A DNA stretch of 64,000 bases from Rhizoclosmatium globosum. Its lineage: Eukaryota > Chytridiomycota > Chytridiomycetes > Chytridiales > Chytriomycetaceae. A program made the position numbers and the translations under genes. The notes beneath the pieces are model-generated. The model was not told where the DNA came from, ran no database searches, and saw nothing but the letters and a program-made list of their open reading frames with translations. Location: contig MCGO01000001.1 in assembly GCA_002104985.1 (NCBI GenBank), positions 124,001 through 188,000 on the forward strand, read 5' to 3'. This document shows, piece after piece, positions 34,566-46,911 of the stretch; the first letter of the stretch is position 1, and every line of letters starts with the position of its first letter.

Positions 34566-35254
34566 TTACGAGGGGGAGTAGGTTGTTAGCTGGTCTTGCA
34601 ATTGCGAGCGGAATAAGCACTTGAGATTTGTTAAATCTGTCGAGTTTAATATTATGCTTGCCATACTGTTCTTGGAGTGACTGAAATGGTCGAGGGAGGT
34701 GCTTAAGAGTATTTTTTCAGTCAAGTCCAAGAATTCTAGGCTGGGAGTCAGTTTTAACGAAGGGAAAGAGACGTATATACCTGTATAATAGAAGCAGATT
34801 TTGAAATAAGAAAGGAAACTCTTCTTTGGTAGTGCAACAGCTGGTTCTGATTGGTTTCGTGGATCTCGTAAGCCCAGCAAATACTCTGTCACGTCAGACG
34901 CCCTTTGAACTATTTCGACTGGAAACCCAGTGCTGATAAGCTCTATCATATGAAAGTAGTCTGCGGGTTTGTAGCTATCCTTTGGATTGGAGTTTACGAT
35001 GGAAGCCAGCTGAGCAGCAAACGATATGCGATTACGAGGAGTCGCTTTGATGTATGTAAAATCTCGGAACAGTACGTTGGTACCGTTGCTAACGGCGTCA
35101 AAGTAGTCCAGCATGAAACCCCGAATGCTTTGTGGCTTCTCCTCATTGATGCGAGACATAACATCCTTCACTGGTATCAGCGAAGATGAAGTATATATGC
35201 GAAATAACATACGCTGATGTAGACGGGTAGTCCATGCTCGTCAAGATAATCCAT
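34566..35254 (-). CDS. CSTPP1 (C11orf49)-like regulator of the tubulin polyglutamylase complex
   Basis: Exons 35254..35213, 35165..34781 and 34735..34566 join in frame to 198 residues. The order MDYLDEHGLPVYI (RIIa/Dpy-30-like helix), FMLDYFDAVSNGTNVLFRDF, TYIKATPRNRISF, FPVEIVQRA and FYYTEFLDL parallels my recollection of human C11orf49/CSTPP1 (EYFNSVCQGTHILFREF, ATPHNRVSF, FPLELTQKA, FYYSEFLD). The last block only appears after removing the intron at 34780-34736, which supports both the splice and the call. CSTPP1 is a centriolar-satellite protein that controls tubulin polyglutamylation on axonemal and centrosomal microtubules, which fits a zoospore flagellum. The protein is shorter than the human one, lacking its C-terminal half. 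Confidence 0.8.
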
Positions 35255-35336
35255 GATTCCAATAGCTCGACAGAATTGTCAGTTCCCGCAGTCTTTTATT
35301 ATTTAAAACCAGAAAGAATAGTACATATTCAGCCAC

Positions 35337-38300
35337 CTAAACACTTTCGACATGTCTTGCCAACAATGGCATTGGGATTGGTTCAAACACACCACTATTC
35401 AACTTCACCAAGCCCTCCTGATCAATGGCTATGAGTTCACCAAACTCCCCGCGGTGGCTTCCACCGAGAACTTTCACACGTTCTTTCTTCTCAGGTTTGA
35501 CAGGATCCAAAAACTCTGCCGGCACAGATTCTGTTGGTCTTCCGTCTGTCATGATAACCACTCTCGCCAGTCCTGCGCCTTCCACGCCACGAATAATTGC
35601 ACGTTTATAATCGACAATTCCATTCCTGAAACTTCGGCCGTTTCGAGGCTTGATTGTAACTTCAATGTCGGTTGTCAGCCAGTTATCCGGCCTTTGAGCT
35701 GTAACATCATGGTGAGTGACACATTTAAACGATGAACAGCCACTCACTGTGGTTAGTGGATGGTCCAGAGTCGTGTCCAGCGTATGAAGGTCCTGATGCG
35801 TACGGAGTAGCCGGGTTGAAAGGAGTATTGGGGTTGTATGGTGTGTTTGGGTTGTAAGGAGTGTTTGGATTGTATGGTGTGGCTGGATTTCCATGAGACA
35901 CACTCGCGGCGTTTGGATAAGAACCAGGGGTTTGGGGCATATGGTAGTTTCCGGGAGTTTCTGGGTTGAAAGGAGTTTCTTGGTCGTATCGAGGAGTATG
36001 CGGGTTGAATGGTGTATCTGGGTTGTCAGAACTAAAACAATGGTTATCAATGCAGTCCAAAACGCAAACACAACTTACAGAGAACTTCTGCCGAAGGAAT
36101 ATTCATCATTATCCATACTTCCACGAGCCGGTGTTTTACTTCCAGAATCCCATCCATTGTCTCTTGCTGGCGTTCGGCCTCCACCCCAACCAGGAGTCCG
36201 GCTTCCAGAATCCCATCCTGGTGTCCTACCGCCGTCACCTCCATATGGATTCGGTGTTCGAGCACTTGACCCATATGCTGGTGTCTTTCCTCCACTTCCA
36301 AAACTATCTTTGTTGCTATAATCAAACAATGGTCTGCTTGGTCCAGATGAACCATGCACTTTCAGAATTTCAGGATTGACTGTCACAATACGAGAGTTGG
36401 TGTGGAGTTCAACACGAGCGCCTCCTGATGTCATATCTTTCACGATTCCCAGGTAGCCTTTATAAGGACCACCAACAATAGTCACAGTAGCACTGATAAG
36501 TGGATCACGACGGCCTCCTCCACCACCCCCTCCAAAACCACCACCCCCTCGACCAGCACCGCCAGAAGGAAATGGCCTTGCGAAACCACCATTGTTAGAC
36601 GAGTTCTGCATAAATTTAGCCTAACTGTGAAACTATCAGGCAAATCCAACTCACCGGCGCAGATCCGTGTGTTCCCAAAAGCTCCACGTTATTCGGACGC
36701 GTGACAAACAAGCCTCCGTGTTCCATAACCTCTCTCGACTTGATGAAAACAAAAGTACGAAAGATGTGTATGATGGTTCCTCTCCTTCCTGTATCTTTCG
36801 CAACGACCGAGTCTTTGGGAGCCAGCGTACGACCATTTGCATCAGAGGTTCGTACGTTCTTGTTATCGACTTTTCGCTGAATTTGCTGTTGTGGCATTTT
36901 CGAGATGGTTCCGAATTGGTTCATGACAGTAACAGCACCGTTTTCAACTTTCAAGACGACTCCAGCATCCGATTGACTGCCAAAGATGAGTCAGTTTCAG
37001 ACCAAATGGCAGCGAAATCGACTTACTTGATTTGAACAGGATCATCGATATCAAACATACTTTGTTGTGTTGAGGCGCTTGAGGTTTCGTTTCTTCCACG
37101 AAGATCCTTTGTGAAAACTTGAATCTGCAAGAATGTTAGTTAAATATAGTATGAGCCAAGAATACTCAACTGGCTTGTATGTTGAATCAGACAATACAGT
37201 CGCCACGTTAGAATTGACTTTGATAACCAAACCAGTCTCTCCAGCATGGTTTCCGTTGATGACCTTTACGTGATCTCCTTCATCGAACCGTTTCCTCAAA
37301 TCCTTCGCGTCAATACGAATAGCTCCCAACTGAACATCCTTCGGCAAGATAGTTACAAATTCGCTGTCCGTAGCAATAACTTTTCCAGTCACATCCTTCA
37401 AGTCTCCTCGGAAAATCTCAACGTTGTCACCAGTCTTGAAATCCGTAGTTGTGAGACCTCCAGACCGCGCAGCAATAGCATCCAAGTCAATGTTTCGCTC
37501 ATTGAGACTTCCGCCGCTGAAGCGAGTGATTTCCTCGAGTGTGGGGTTGACATTGTCGAGTTCAATACCAGTGACCTTCATGTCCTTTTCGAGATATCCG
37601 TCCATGTCAAACAGTTCGCCTTGATATTGATACATATTGTACTGTGTATTTTTGGTGTAGGATCCCTTGGGGACATGTTCGGGATTGAAGAGTTTTTGCG
37701 GAGGAACACCACTTGTTGGTTGCTTCCGCTTTTCTCCAGCCCGGTCATTTGATGAAGGCGGTTGAAGGCGAGGCACGAGTTTGAGACGGAGAACAGATCC
37801 GCCTTCCAAAACTTCGATAATCTGATCGTCAGTTAGTATCAATAACAACTCTAAGCTGCACAGAACTCACTTTCGCCAAATCCCCAGCATACGTTCCCTT
37901 CTTGACACGAACCCATGCGCCTTCCTTCATATCTTTTTCCTTCTTCTTGATTCGCAAACAAGCAACCATGTCGTCAACAGGAATAACTTTGACAGTTTGC
38001 TGATAGATTCCACTGACGTTTTCAATAGCGAAATCCACACTCTTCTTGTCGCGTGCTTCGACGTAAATGAAACCAGGAAGGTTTTCACGAGTAAAAATGG
38101 ACATGATATTGAGCTTCGACGGATCTTCGGCTTCCATGAATTTTCTCCATAGTGTTATGATGAGAGACTTTTCTGATCCTTGCTGTGGAGGAGTTTAGAG
38201 ATTCGTTGAATACGTTGCGGGAAAACCCAACCTTGCATCTGACGAGCCATAAACTTGGATCATTAATAGATGGCATCAGCATACGTCCGGCGACATTGTC

Positions 38301-38969
38301 AGAAGGTTTATAGTTCCCTCCACGGTTTCGTCCTCTGTACCGTTCATCGAAACGAGCCGCTAGTTCTTCAGCATCCACCTCCTTTTGTTGTTCTCGACGA
38401 GTATCAAGTTTTCGGTGAGTTCGTGTATCATTATATTGCTCCTCGTCAAAGTCTTCGTCTGTGGAACCTGTTTAACGAGCAGTCTTCCAAACCATCGAAA
38501 ACCCTCACCTCGACCTCCTACGATATCATCAAACTCTTCGTCTTCTTCTTCTTCGTCGTCATCAACGTCGGCGATATCATCAATGAAACGAGCGGCTCCC
38601 TGGATATTGTAAGTGCTTTTCAGTATTTGATGCCTCAACCCCAAAAGCGCCCTTTCAGATCCTTCCTTACTCCCATATATACAGCCCAAAACCGACGAGT
38701 ATCCAGGATAATCACCCGCTTCACAATCAACAACTCATCGCGGCTCTCACATTCAGCACACATCCAACCACCAGCCACCAACTGAAACTAACCTTCCTCT
38801 TCCGCTGCTTCTTTTTCACTGGTCCTCTGTCCTCGCCCTCTTCCTCCTCCTCTTCCTCCTCATCCTCATCCTCCTCGTCATCTTCATCGTCATCGTCATC
38901 GCGGTCGTCAAGGTCTTCATCGTCCTCCCGCATCTCAGCGTCAATATCGTCGTCTTCAATGTCGCTCAT
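35337..38969 (-). CDS. SPT5: Transcription elongation factor Spt5
   Basis: DSIF subunit that rides RNA polymerase II. The N-terminus MSDIEDDDIDAEMRED is followed by an almost pure Asp/Glu run and a basic KKKQRKRK. The NGN domain (LWLVRCKVG.., MSIFTRENLPGFIYVEARD, VSGIYQQTVKVIPVDDMVACL) is followed by several KOW motifs (GAWVRVKKGTYAGDLAKV, GDHVKVINGNHAGETGLVIKV, DTGRRGTIIHIF, GPYKGYLGIVKDMT). The C-terminal repeat region has a GS-RTPGW-type block, then TPYNPNTPYNP-type repeats, and a final KOW ending LARHVESV. At least nine introns. The last KOW motif is the C-terminal KOWx-type domain also present in animal Spt5. Confidence 0.95.
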
Positions 38970-39327
38970 GTTGGTATTCGTGCGTGGTTTCGTGTGTGTG
39001 TGTGTTTGCTGGTGGGGAGTGCGAGTTTTGGATGAGAGTTTTTCTTTACACCAAATCAGTTGTTGGTTGCCTTTTTGTTGTCGTCGGAGTTGGATGGGGC
39101 AGTTGTTGGTTAGAGAAGAGATTTGATTGGAAGAGGAGCGGGTGTTTGGCGATTGGAGTGATCCGTTCAAGTCTGAAGCAACTGGAAGGATGAAGTCTCA
39201 GATTCAGACTCATTGTACCCACAACGTACCCTACCTAGTCCGCCAACACCACAATATATAATAAGATAGAAACTACTTTATAGAAAGGAAAGGAAAGAGA
39301 AAACACATGGGCATTTCACTTAACACA
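38970..39327. other. Spt5 promoter and kynureninase 3' region
   Basis: About 360 bases containing a (gt)n stretch at 38995-39006 and, near 39253-39262, an AT-rich segment. No RNA gene or coding segment supported. Confidence 0.45.
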
Positions 39328-41310
39328 TCACAAAACTTCCTTCAACCCATCCACCGTCTTCCAAACATCTTCAAAAGTACAGTACAAAGGAGCTGGACTG
39401 ATACGAATGACATCTGGTCGTCTCTCATCGCATACAATTCCTCTGTTCAAGAGAGCCTCAAACACACGCTCCATCTGCCCTGGTTCAAAGAGAACAGAAA
39501 GTTGGCAACCACGCTGCTCAGGATCCGATGGGGTGATAATCTTGAAGTGGGGCTTGCTTTTGTGGAGTTCGAGGAGCAAGTGCTCAAGGTAACCCGTCAA
39601 AAGAAGGGACCGCTCACGAAGCTCTTGCATGCTGCTCACAAAGCCAAATCAGAATGAATGAATATCAAAATATATGCACCAATACCTAGTCTTCTCAAAA
39701 GTCTGCAAAGACCCCAACAAACTTGTAACCGCCAGCACACTAGGGTTACTCAAACGGTACCCAGCTGCCCCCGGAATCCCATGGAACTGATTATCCATCG
39801 TGAATTTAGTAGCTGGATCACTTCCCCACCATCCAGCCAACCGTGGAAACTTTTCACCATCAAATTTCGAGTGCACAAAGAGTCCTCCAATGTTACCAGG
39901 TCCACCGTTCAGGTATTTGTATGTGCACCATGCTGCGAAATCAACGTTCCAGTCGTGTAACTGGAGGGGAACGTTTCCGGCTGCATGAGCAAGGTCGAAT
40001 CCGACACGAGCGCCAATGGCGTGGCCTTCTTCAGTGATGCGCTTCAAATCAAAGAATTGTCCTATAATGTTTTGAGGTTAGAGTTGATTTTGGTGGTGGG
40101 AATGGTCCTCATTTCTTTGATGTATTTTGTGAATCTGGAGTGAATCAATGGAACATTATGTTGATGATGACGCGAACGTCTCACTCTGTGTTTGCTTAGG
40201 CTGGTTCGCTCCACTCAATCTTCTTCCTCCCATGCATCTCCACTCATTGTCACCATTCACCTATTATTCTTGGTCTCGCTGCGCTGCGCTCCGCTCTTTT
40301 CCGCTCTTTTCCGCTGCACTCAAAGTCACAAACTACTCACCAGTGTAATATTGAACTCCACTGAACAACACCAGTGCAACCTTATCCCCTTCCTTTCTAA
40401 TTACATCGACAATATCCTCAATCCTCAAAGTAAACTCTCCGTCTCTTGGCTTCACTTCGATAATAGCATCCTTTGGATCAAATCCATGGAACGTGGTCTG
40501 AGACGCGAACGCAAAGAAATCAGAGGGGAATGCTTTTGCTTCCATGATGATTTTGTAGCGAAGAGGCGTTGGACGGTAGAAGGAGACCAGGAGGAAGTGG
40601 AGGTTGGATGTAAGTGTGTTCATGATTGCGACTTCGGAGGTTGATTTGGCACCTGTAAGTATGCATACACATTAGTATTATCGTTGGTTGGGATGTAATG
40701 GAGATCGGTTTTGGTGGCGTTCCGTTTTCGCTTCTCTGGAGATCTTTGGGAGGCGATGACGGAGAAATCGGAACGTCGAAGTGATGGATGGGAAATGAGG
40801 CCTCACCGACGATGCGCGCCGACTGTTCCAAGACATTATCGTCAACACTGACCCATGGACGATTGAGGGGGTGGTCAAAGTGGCCGTTGACACCTCTGTG
40901 TTGAATTCAAAGTTAGTTTAGTAATTGAGAGACGAAAGATCATGACAAGATTCACAGATAGACCGAGATGCATTCAAATCAGAGAGTTCATGCACGTATG
41001 AGCCTGAATATCGGGAAAGGAGGAGGCAGAGGAATCAACGGACTAACCTGTCAGCCCAGACATCCAGCTCCTCGTTGATAAGCTTGCGGGTTGCCACCGG
41101 CTGCAGCCCAAGCGAGTTACCAATCATGTAAACAACGTCCTTGTCGGCATCCTCCGGGCGGTGTGGGTGTTTCGCAACGGCCTTCTGCTTTGGAAACAGA
41201 AAGTCTTTCCTGAGGGACTTGTGTTCAAACGAGGCATCGAGGGCCTTGGCAAAAGCGGAAGATTCGAGGACGAGCGCGTTCTGTTTTGCGAATGAGCGCA
41301 GAGAGTTCAT
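39328..41310 (-). CDS. BNA5: Kynureninase
   Basis: PLP enzyme that cleaves kynurenine and 3-hydroxykynurenine to anthranilate or 3-hydroxyanthranilate plus alanine, in tryptophan-to-NAD synthesis. The chain runs from MNSLRSFAKQNALVLESS through YMIGNSLGLQP, GVNGHFDHPLNRPWVS, TSEVAIMNTLTSNLHFLLVSFY, then GFDLAHAAGNVPLQLHDWNVD, WCTYKYLNGGPG (PLP-binding Lys), GWWGSDPATKFTMD and a C-terminal RGCQLSVLF domain. The order and motifs are diagnostic. Four to five introns; the frame is intact throughout. Its start lies 90 bp from the divergent E2 gene. Confidence 0.95.
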
Positions 41311-41400
41311 TTGTTTAGTTTCTTGTTTCTTGTTTCTTGTGAAGAAGAAAGATTTGTTCACTTTTTCAGTCCCAATCCAAACCAAAGAAAGTACTAGAAA
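41311..41400. promoter_or_regulatory. Shared divergent promoter, kynureninase / pyruvate dehydrogenase E2
   Basis: 90 bases between opposite start codons; contains a repeated ttcttgtttcttg stretch near 41325-41340 and no TATA box. Confidence 0.5.
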
Positions 41401-43987
41401 ATGCTCCGCCGTTGTTCAACCACCGTTTCTTGTCGTGCGGCTTCTTCGATTACGAGCACCTTGCCAGTGACTCATCGATCGATTTCGAGTGTTTCAACTA
41501 GGGTGATTTCGGGTGCGAGTGTCCGTGTTTTGGGTGCGCGTGTTCAAAGGTGCGTTTTTGGGTGATGATTTGGAAGGTGACTGACTTCGACGTCGACATA
41601 GGGCTCTTCCGCTTCAAACCCTGTCTGTTGTTAACAAGGTGGCGATTAGAGCCTATGCTGCGAAGAGTTGAGTGGAGGGTGTCCCTGGTGCTGCCTGTTT
41701 AACCGCCTTCTTCTGCCCAAACAGCCTACCCTTCCCACGTCGTCATGAACATGCCTGCCCTCTCCCCACCATGACTCAAGGTAACCCTCTCTTGCTTTAT
41801 CTTGATGCATCACTTCTTGTCGGCAACACTATCACCCTCGATCACCTCCCTCTCTTATCTTTGAAGCACATCACCCGCATCCGGAAAAATTCAGGAAACA
41901 TGCACGCTTCTTGCTTATTTCAATTCAACCACCGCATCTAAACCCGTATAACAACAATCCAGGAAACTTGGGTGCTTGGAAGAAGCAGATTGGTGATCAA
42001 ATCGCCCCTGGTGATGTTCTTGTGGAAGTCGAGACGGATAAGGCTACATGGACTTTGAATGCCAGGAAGAAGGTTTCCTTGCTCAGACTTTCTTGAAGGC
42101 TGGTGATAAGGATGTCCCTGTTGGTACTGTGAGTGTTAACGACCTTGAGTTTTTGCACTTTTGGCTTCTCTTCACTTGGTGAAGCCTCACTGGAACACAA
42201 CGTCAATCTGAATCTCGGAGTTTGATATGTCTAAGAATTGTGATGCTGAAATGGATCATTTGTCATACGAGGCTTCCATTGACCGGAAAAGTGACGACTG
42301 ACATTGGAGTGCAATCGGAAAGCCCCCACTATTGACAGAAACCTCGGTCTATCAACTACTCAACCGCAACCATACACTCTTGCATACATTCAAGCATTGG
42401 TTCAATATCTGATGAAATTTTCCTGATTAGCCTCTTTGTATCCTTGCCGAGAACAAGGCTGACGTTGGTGCATTTGCCGACTTCACCATTGCCAACATTG
42501 GCGGAGCTGCTCCAAAGGCTGCTTCCGCTCCTGCTGCTTCCGCTCCAGCCAAGCCGCTGCTCCAGCCGCTCCAGCTGCCCCAGCCTCCAACGCTGCCAAC
42601 TTCCCACCACACAACTTGATGGGAATGCCAGCTCTCTCCCAACCATGACACAAGGTGCATTTGTTTATACTACTCTTTAGATAGCGACTAACGCATTTCG
42701 AAAATAGGTAACCTTGGTGCCTGGAAGAAGCAGGTCGGAGACAAGGTTTCCCCAGGAGACATTCTCGTCGAGGTTGAGACTGACAAGGCCACCATGGACT
42801 TTGAATGCCAGGAGGAGGGTTACATTGCCAAAATCTTTGTTGATGCCAACACCAAGGACGTTATTGTTGGAGCTGTGAGTTTTATTCAGATTACACTAGA
42901 ATGCTTACTAATTTTACTCCCACAGCCAATTGCTATTCTTGTTGAGAACAAGGAGGATGTTGCCAAGTTTGCTTCCTTCACTCTTGGTCCGCTGCTGCCC
43001 CGGCTGCCGCTGCTGCTCCAGCGGCTGCTGCTGCCGTCCCAGCTGCTGCCTCGCCAATTGCTGCCGCCGCTCAGACTGCTACCCGACGATCTGGAGACCG
43101 TATTCTTGCTTCTCCAGCTGCCAAGTTCATTGCTGCTCAAAAGGGTATTCCTCTCGAAAACATCAATGGTACTGGTCCAAACGGCCGTATCGTGAAGGGT
43201 GACGTTTTGTCCTACAAGGGAGCCACTGGAGCTGCTGCCACCAGATCCGCCGCTGCCCCATCATCCTCTTTCACTCCAGCCCCACCAACCGCCCAAGCAT
43301 ACATTGACACCCCTCTCACCAACATCCGCAAGGTCATTGCCGGCCGTTTGACTGAGTCAAAGCAATCTATCCCCCACTACTACCTCACCGTCGAGTTGGA
43401 CGCCGATGCATCTTGAGCGCTAGAGAGACCTTGAACAAGCAAGCCAACGGAAAGTACAAGCTCTCTGTCAACGACTTTGTCATCAAAGCCTCCTCCCTCG
43501 CCCTCAAGGATGTCCCAGCCGTCAACTCCGCCTGGCAAGGAACTTTCATCCGTGAGTTCCAAACTTCCGACATTGCCATCGCAGTCGCGACCGACAACGG
43601 CCTCATTACTCCAATCGTTTCCCGCGCTGAAACCCTCGGCCTCGCTGGAATCTCCAACAACGTGAAATACCTTGCTGAGAAGGCTCGTGACGGAAAGCTC
43701 CAGCCACACGAATACCAGGGTGGTTCATTCACCATCTCGAACTTGGGTATGTTTGGAATCAAGTCGTTCACTGCTATCATCAACCCACCACACGCTGCCA
43801 TCCTTGCCGTTGGTGGAACGAGGAGAAGCTTGTTTTGGACGACAAGTCACCTAAGGGATTCAGAGTCAAGAAGGTGTTCAATGTTACACTGAGCTGCGAT
43901 CACCGTGTCGTTGACGGTGCTGTTGGAGCACAGTGGTTGCAGGCCTTCAAGAAGTACATTGAGAACCCAATTACTATGATTGCTTAA
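41401..43987 (+). CDS. LAT1: Pyruvate dehydrogenase E2, dihydrolipoyl acetyltransferase (multiple apparent frameshifts)
   Basis: Mitochondrial E2 core of pyruvate dehydrogenase. A basic, Ser-rich mitochondrial targeting peptide ([16 protein letters not shown]) precedes two lipoyl domains. Domain 2 is clean ([28 protein letters not shown] with the lipoylated Lys). Each is introduced by a MPALSPTMTQG-type motif. Next come Ala/Pro linkers, a peripheral-subunit-binding domain ([16 protein letters not shown]) and the catalytic domain ending with [18 protein letters not shown] (active His and Asp) and NPITMIA. At least seven single-base deletions break the frame, near 41757, 42047, 42552, 42641, 42990, 43413 and 43818. 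Residues flanking each break stay conserved, so the gene is probably functional and the breaks sequence errors. Confidence 0.85.
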
Positions 43988-44166
43988 GTGAAATAGACTT
44001 GGGAAATCGAATTTTGGTCTTGTTCTTTAGTACTTTTTTGCTGTCTAGTTTTCCTTGCACTTTTCACGTTGTTTGAGGTCTTTGATTTGATCTCTGGTAG
44101 CTGAGGTTATACACATATAAAAAAAACAATAACCCGTCTCTTCCTCTGTTCTCTTTTATCTTAGGT

Positions 44167-45394
<1,228 letters not shown>

Positions 45395-45518
45395 TTGAAA
45401 GGGGACTTTAGTTTTGGGGTTCAGTTAACGCATAGTTTACAAGAGGTCTTTATTTGAATAGATCTAATATTGAAAAGAGGTATCATTTCATAAGTGAGGT
45501 ATAGACAATATTCCAGCG

Positions 45519-46012
45519 CTAACGTCGTTGCAAAGATGGAGTCCGCACCCAAGATCTCGTAGTTTTAGCGTTCTTGTCACCACGAGCCACAGAACCAGAG
45601 CGCTTTGAGCTTTTCTTCTTTGGCGGAGGAAGAGAGACAAACGAGACTGTGTTTGAACCCACATTCAAATTGTCAGAGACGGTGCGGGCATTCAACGGAG
45701 AAGATGCTGTAATGATGGAACCGGCATCAAGACGGTCTTGGCTCTCTTCTTCAAAGGAGGAAGCTTCTTTGTGGGACTTTGGCTTGGGGCTGGCTCGAGT
45801 GTGCACTTTGCTTGTGATGGAAAACACGGAGATACGGATGGCTGGTAGCTTCTTACTGACAACCTAAAACCTGAGAATGAAGACTCCCGCAATGCTCTGA
45901 ATCCACTCGATGCAAGTCTGGCTGGAGAATAGAACATGGACGTGATTCGACGATTCTTTTTATCACACCTCCACAACTTGCACCAGCACTTACTTCCCGC
46001 ACGTGACTCCAT
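45519..46012 (-). CDS. Hypothetical small basic protein
   Basis: Two reading frames overlap here. One, from MESRAG through an intron ending near 45923, reads ...SPTKKLPPLKKRAKTVLMPV; the other ends KTTRSWVRTPSLQRR. Both are Ser/Pro/Lys-rich and neither matches a family I recognise. A frameshift or intron may join them. The gene would start 44 bp from the divergent endonuclease III gene. Confidence 0.3.
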
Positions 46013-46056
46013 TTTTTTATTCCCTTGAGAATTAATTTAGTTAAAAGGTTTCTGAA

Positions 46057-46875
46057 ATGAGCAAACGAATAACTCGAAGTGCAAGCCAAGCTCTGCCATC
46101 ATCCTCACCCACCAAGTCGCTAGAACGACTGACAGACCTCAAGCTTGAATCACCGCCAAAGAAAGTCAAAGTTCATTCAGGACCAACGATACCATCCAAC
46201 TTTGATGATGTCTATGCAGCAATCCAGCAATATCGCAAGACCCATACTGCTCCTGTCGACACCATCGGTTGCGGCTGGCTTGCAGATCGCGAGTTAGCTG
46301 GACCAGAGTTCCGTTTCCAAACTTTAACAGCTCTGCTTCTATCATCGCAAACAACTGACGAACGAAATGCAGCTGCAATCGAAAGACTCAAAGCGCTGCC
46401 TGATGGCTTGAATCCACCATCAATCATTGCAACTGAAACCCAAACATTAGAAGATATTCTGCGTGGTGTTTCATTTCACAAACGGAAGGCTGTGTATCTG
46501 AAGGAAACTGCAAAGATGGTGCTGGACAAGTTTGAAGGCGACGTGCCGAATACGTTGGAAGGATTACTGGAGTTTCCTGGTGTTGGACCAAAAATGGCGT
46601 ATCTGGCGTTGCAGTGCTGTTGGGATATATCCGTTGGTATTGGTGTTGATACTCACGTTCACCGTATCGCGAATAAGCTTGGCTGGGTATCAACAAAGAA
46701 GACTGAACCGGAATCAACTCGAAAGGAGCTGGAGGATTGGTTACCAAAAAAGTATTGGGCAGAAATTAATCCGCTCTTAGTTGGCTTTGGTCAAACGTGT
46801 TGCACGGCGGTGAAACCACATTGCGACTCATGCCCTGTTGCTGATTACTGTCCAAAGAAAAGTTTTAAGAAATAA
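46057..46875 (+). CDS. NTH1: Endonuclease III homologue (NTH/NTG family DNA glycosylase-lyase)
   Basis: Base-excision repair enzyme removing oxidised pyrimidines. Single exon, 272 residues, intact. An N-terminal basic extension (MSKRITRSASQ, PPKKVKVHSG), likely nuclear or mitochondrial targeting, precedes the glycosylase fold: FQTLTALLLSSQTTDERN, HhH with LEFPGVGPKMAYLAL (catalytic Lys), GVDTHVHRIANKLGW (catalytic Asp), and the 4Fe-4S cluster CTAVKPHCDSCPVADYC (C-x6-C-x2-C-x5-C). All catalytic residues are in place. Confidence 0.96.
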   Translation: MSKRITRSASQALPSSSPTKSLERLTDLKLESPPKKVKVHSGPTIPSNFDDVYAAIQQYRKTHTAPVDTIGCGWLADRELAGPEFRFQTLTALLLSSQTTDERNAAAIERLKALPDGLNPPSIIATETQTLEDILRGVSFHKRKAVYLKETAKMVLDKFEGDVPNTLEGLLEFPGVGPKMAYLALQCCWDISVGIGVDTHVHRIANKLGWVSTKKTEPESTRKELEDWLPKKYWAEINPLLVGFGQTCCTAVKPHCDSCPVADYCPKKSFKK

Positions 46876-46911
46876 ATACGAGATTATATAGAATTAATTA
46901 ATTTATTGAAG

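Noticed and set aside
38385..38612. Plus-strand frames rich in Ser opposite the acidic Spt5 N-terminus
   Set aside because: They are the complement of Asp/Glu codons in Spt5 and have no independent support.
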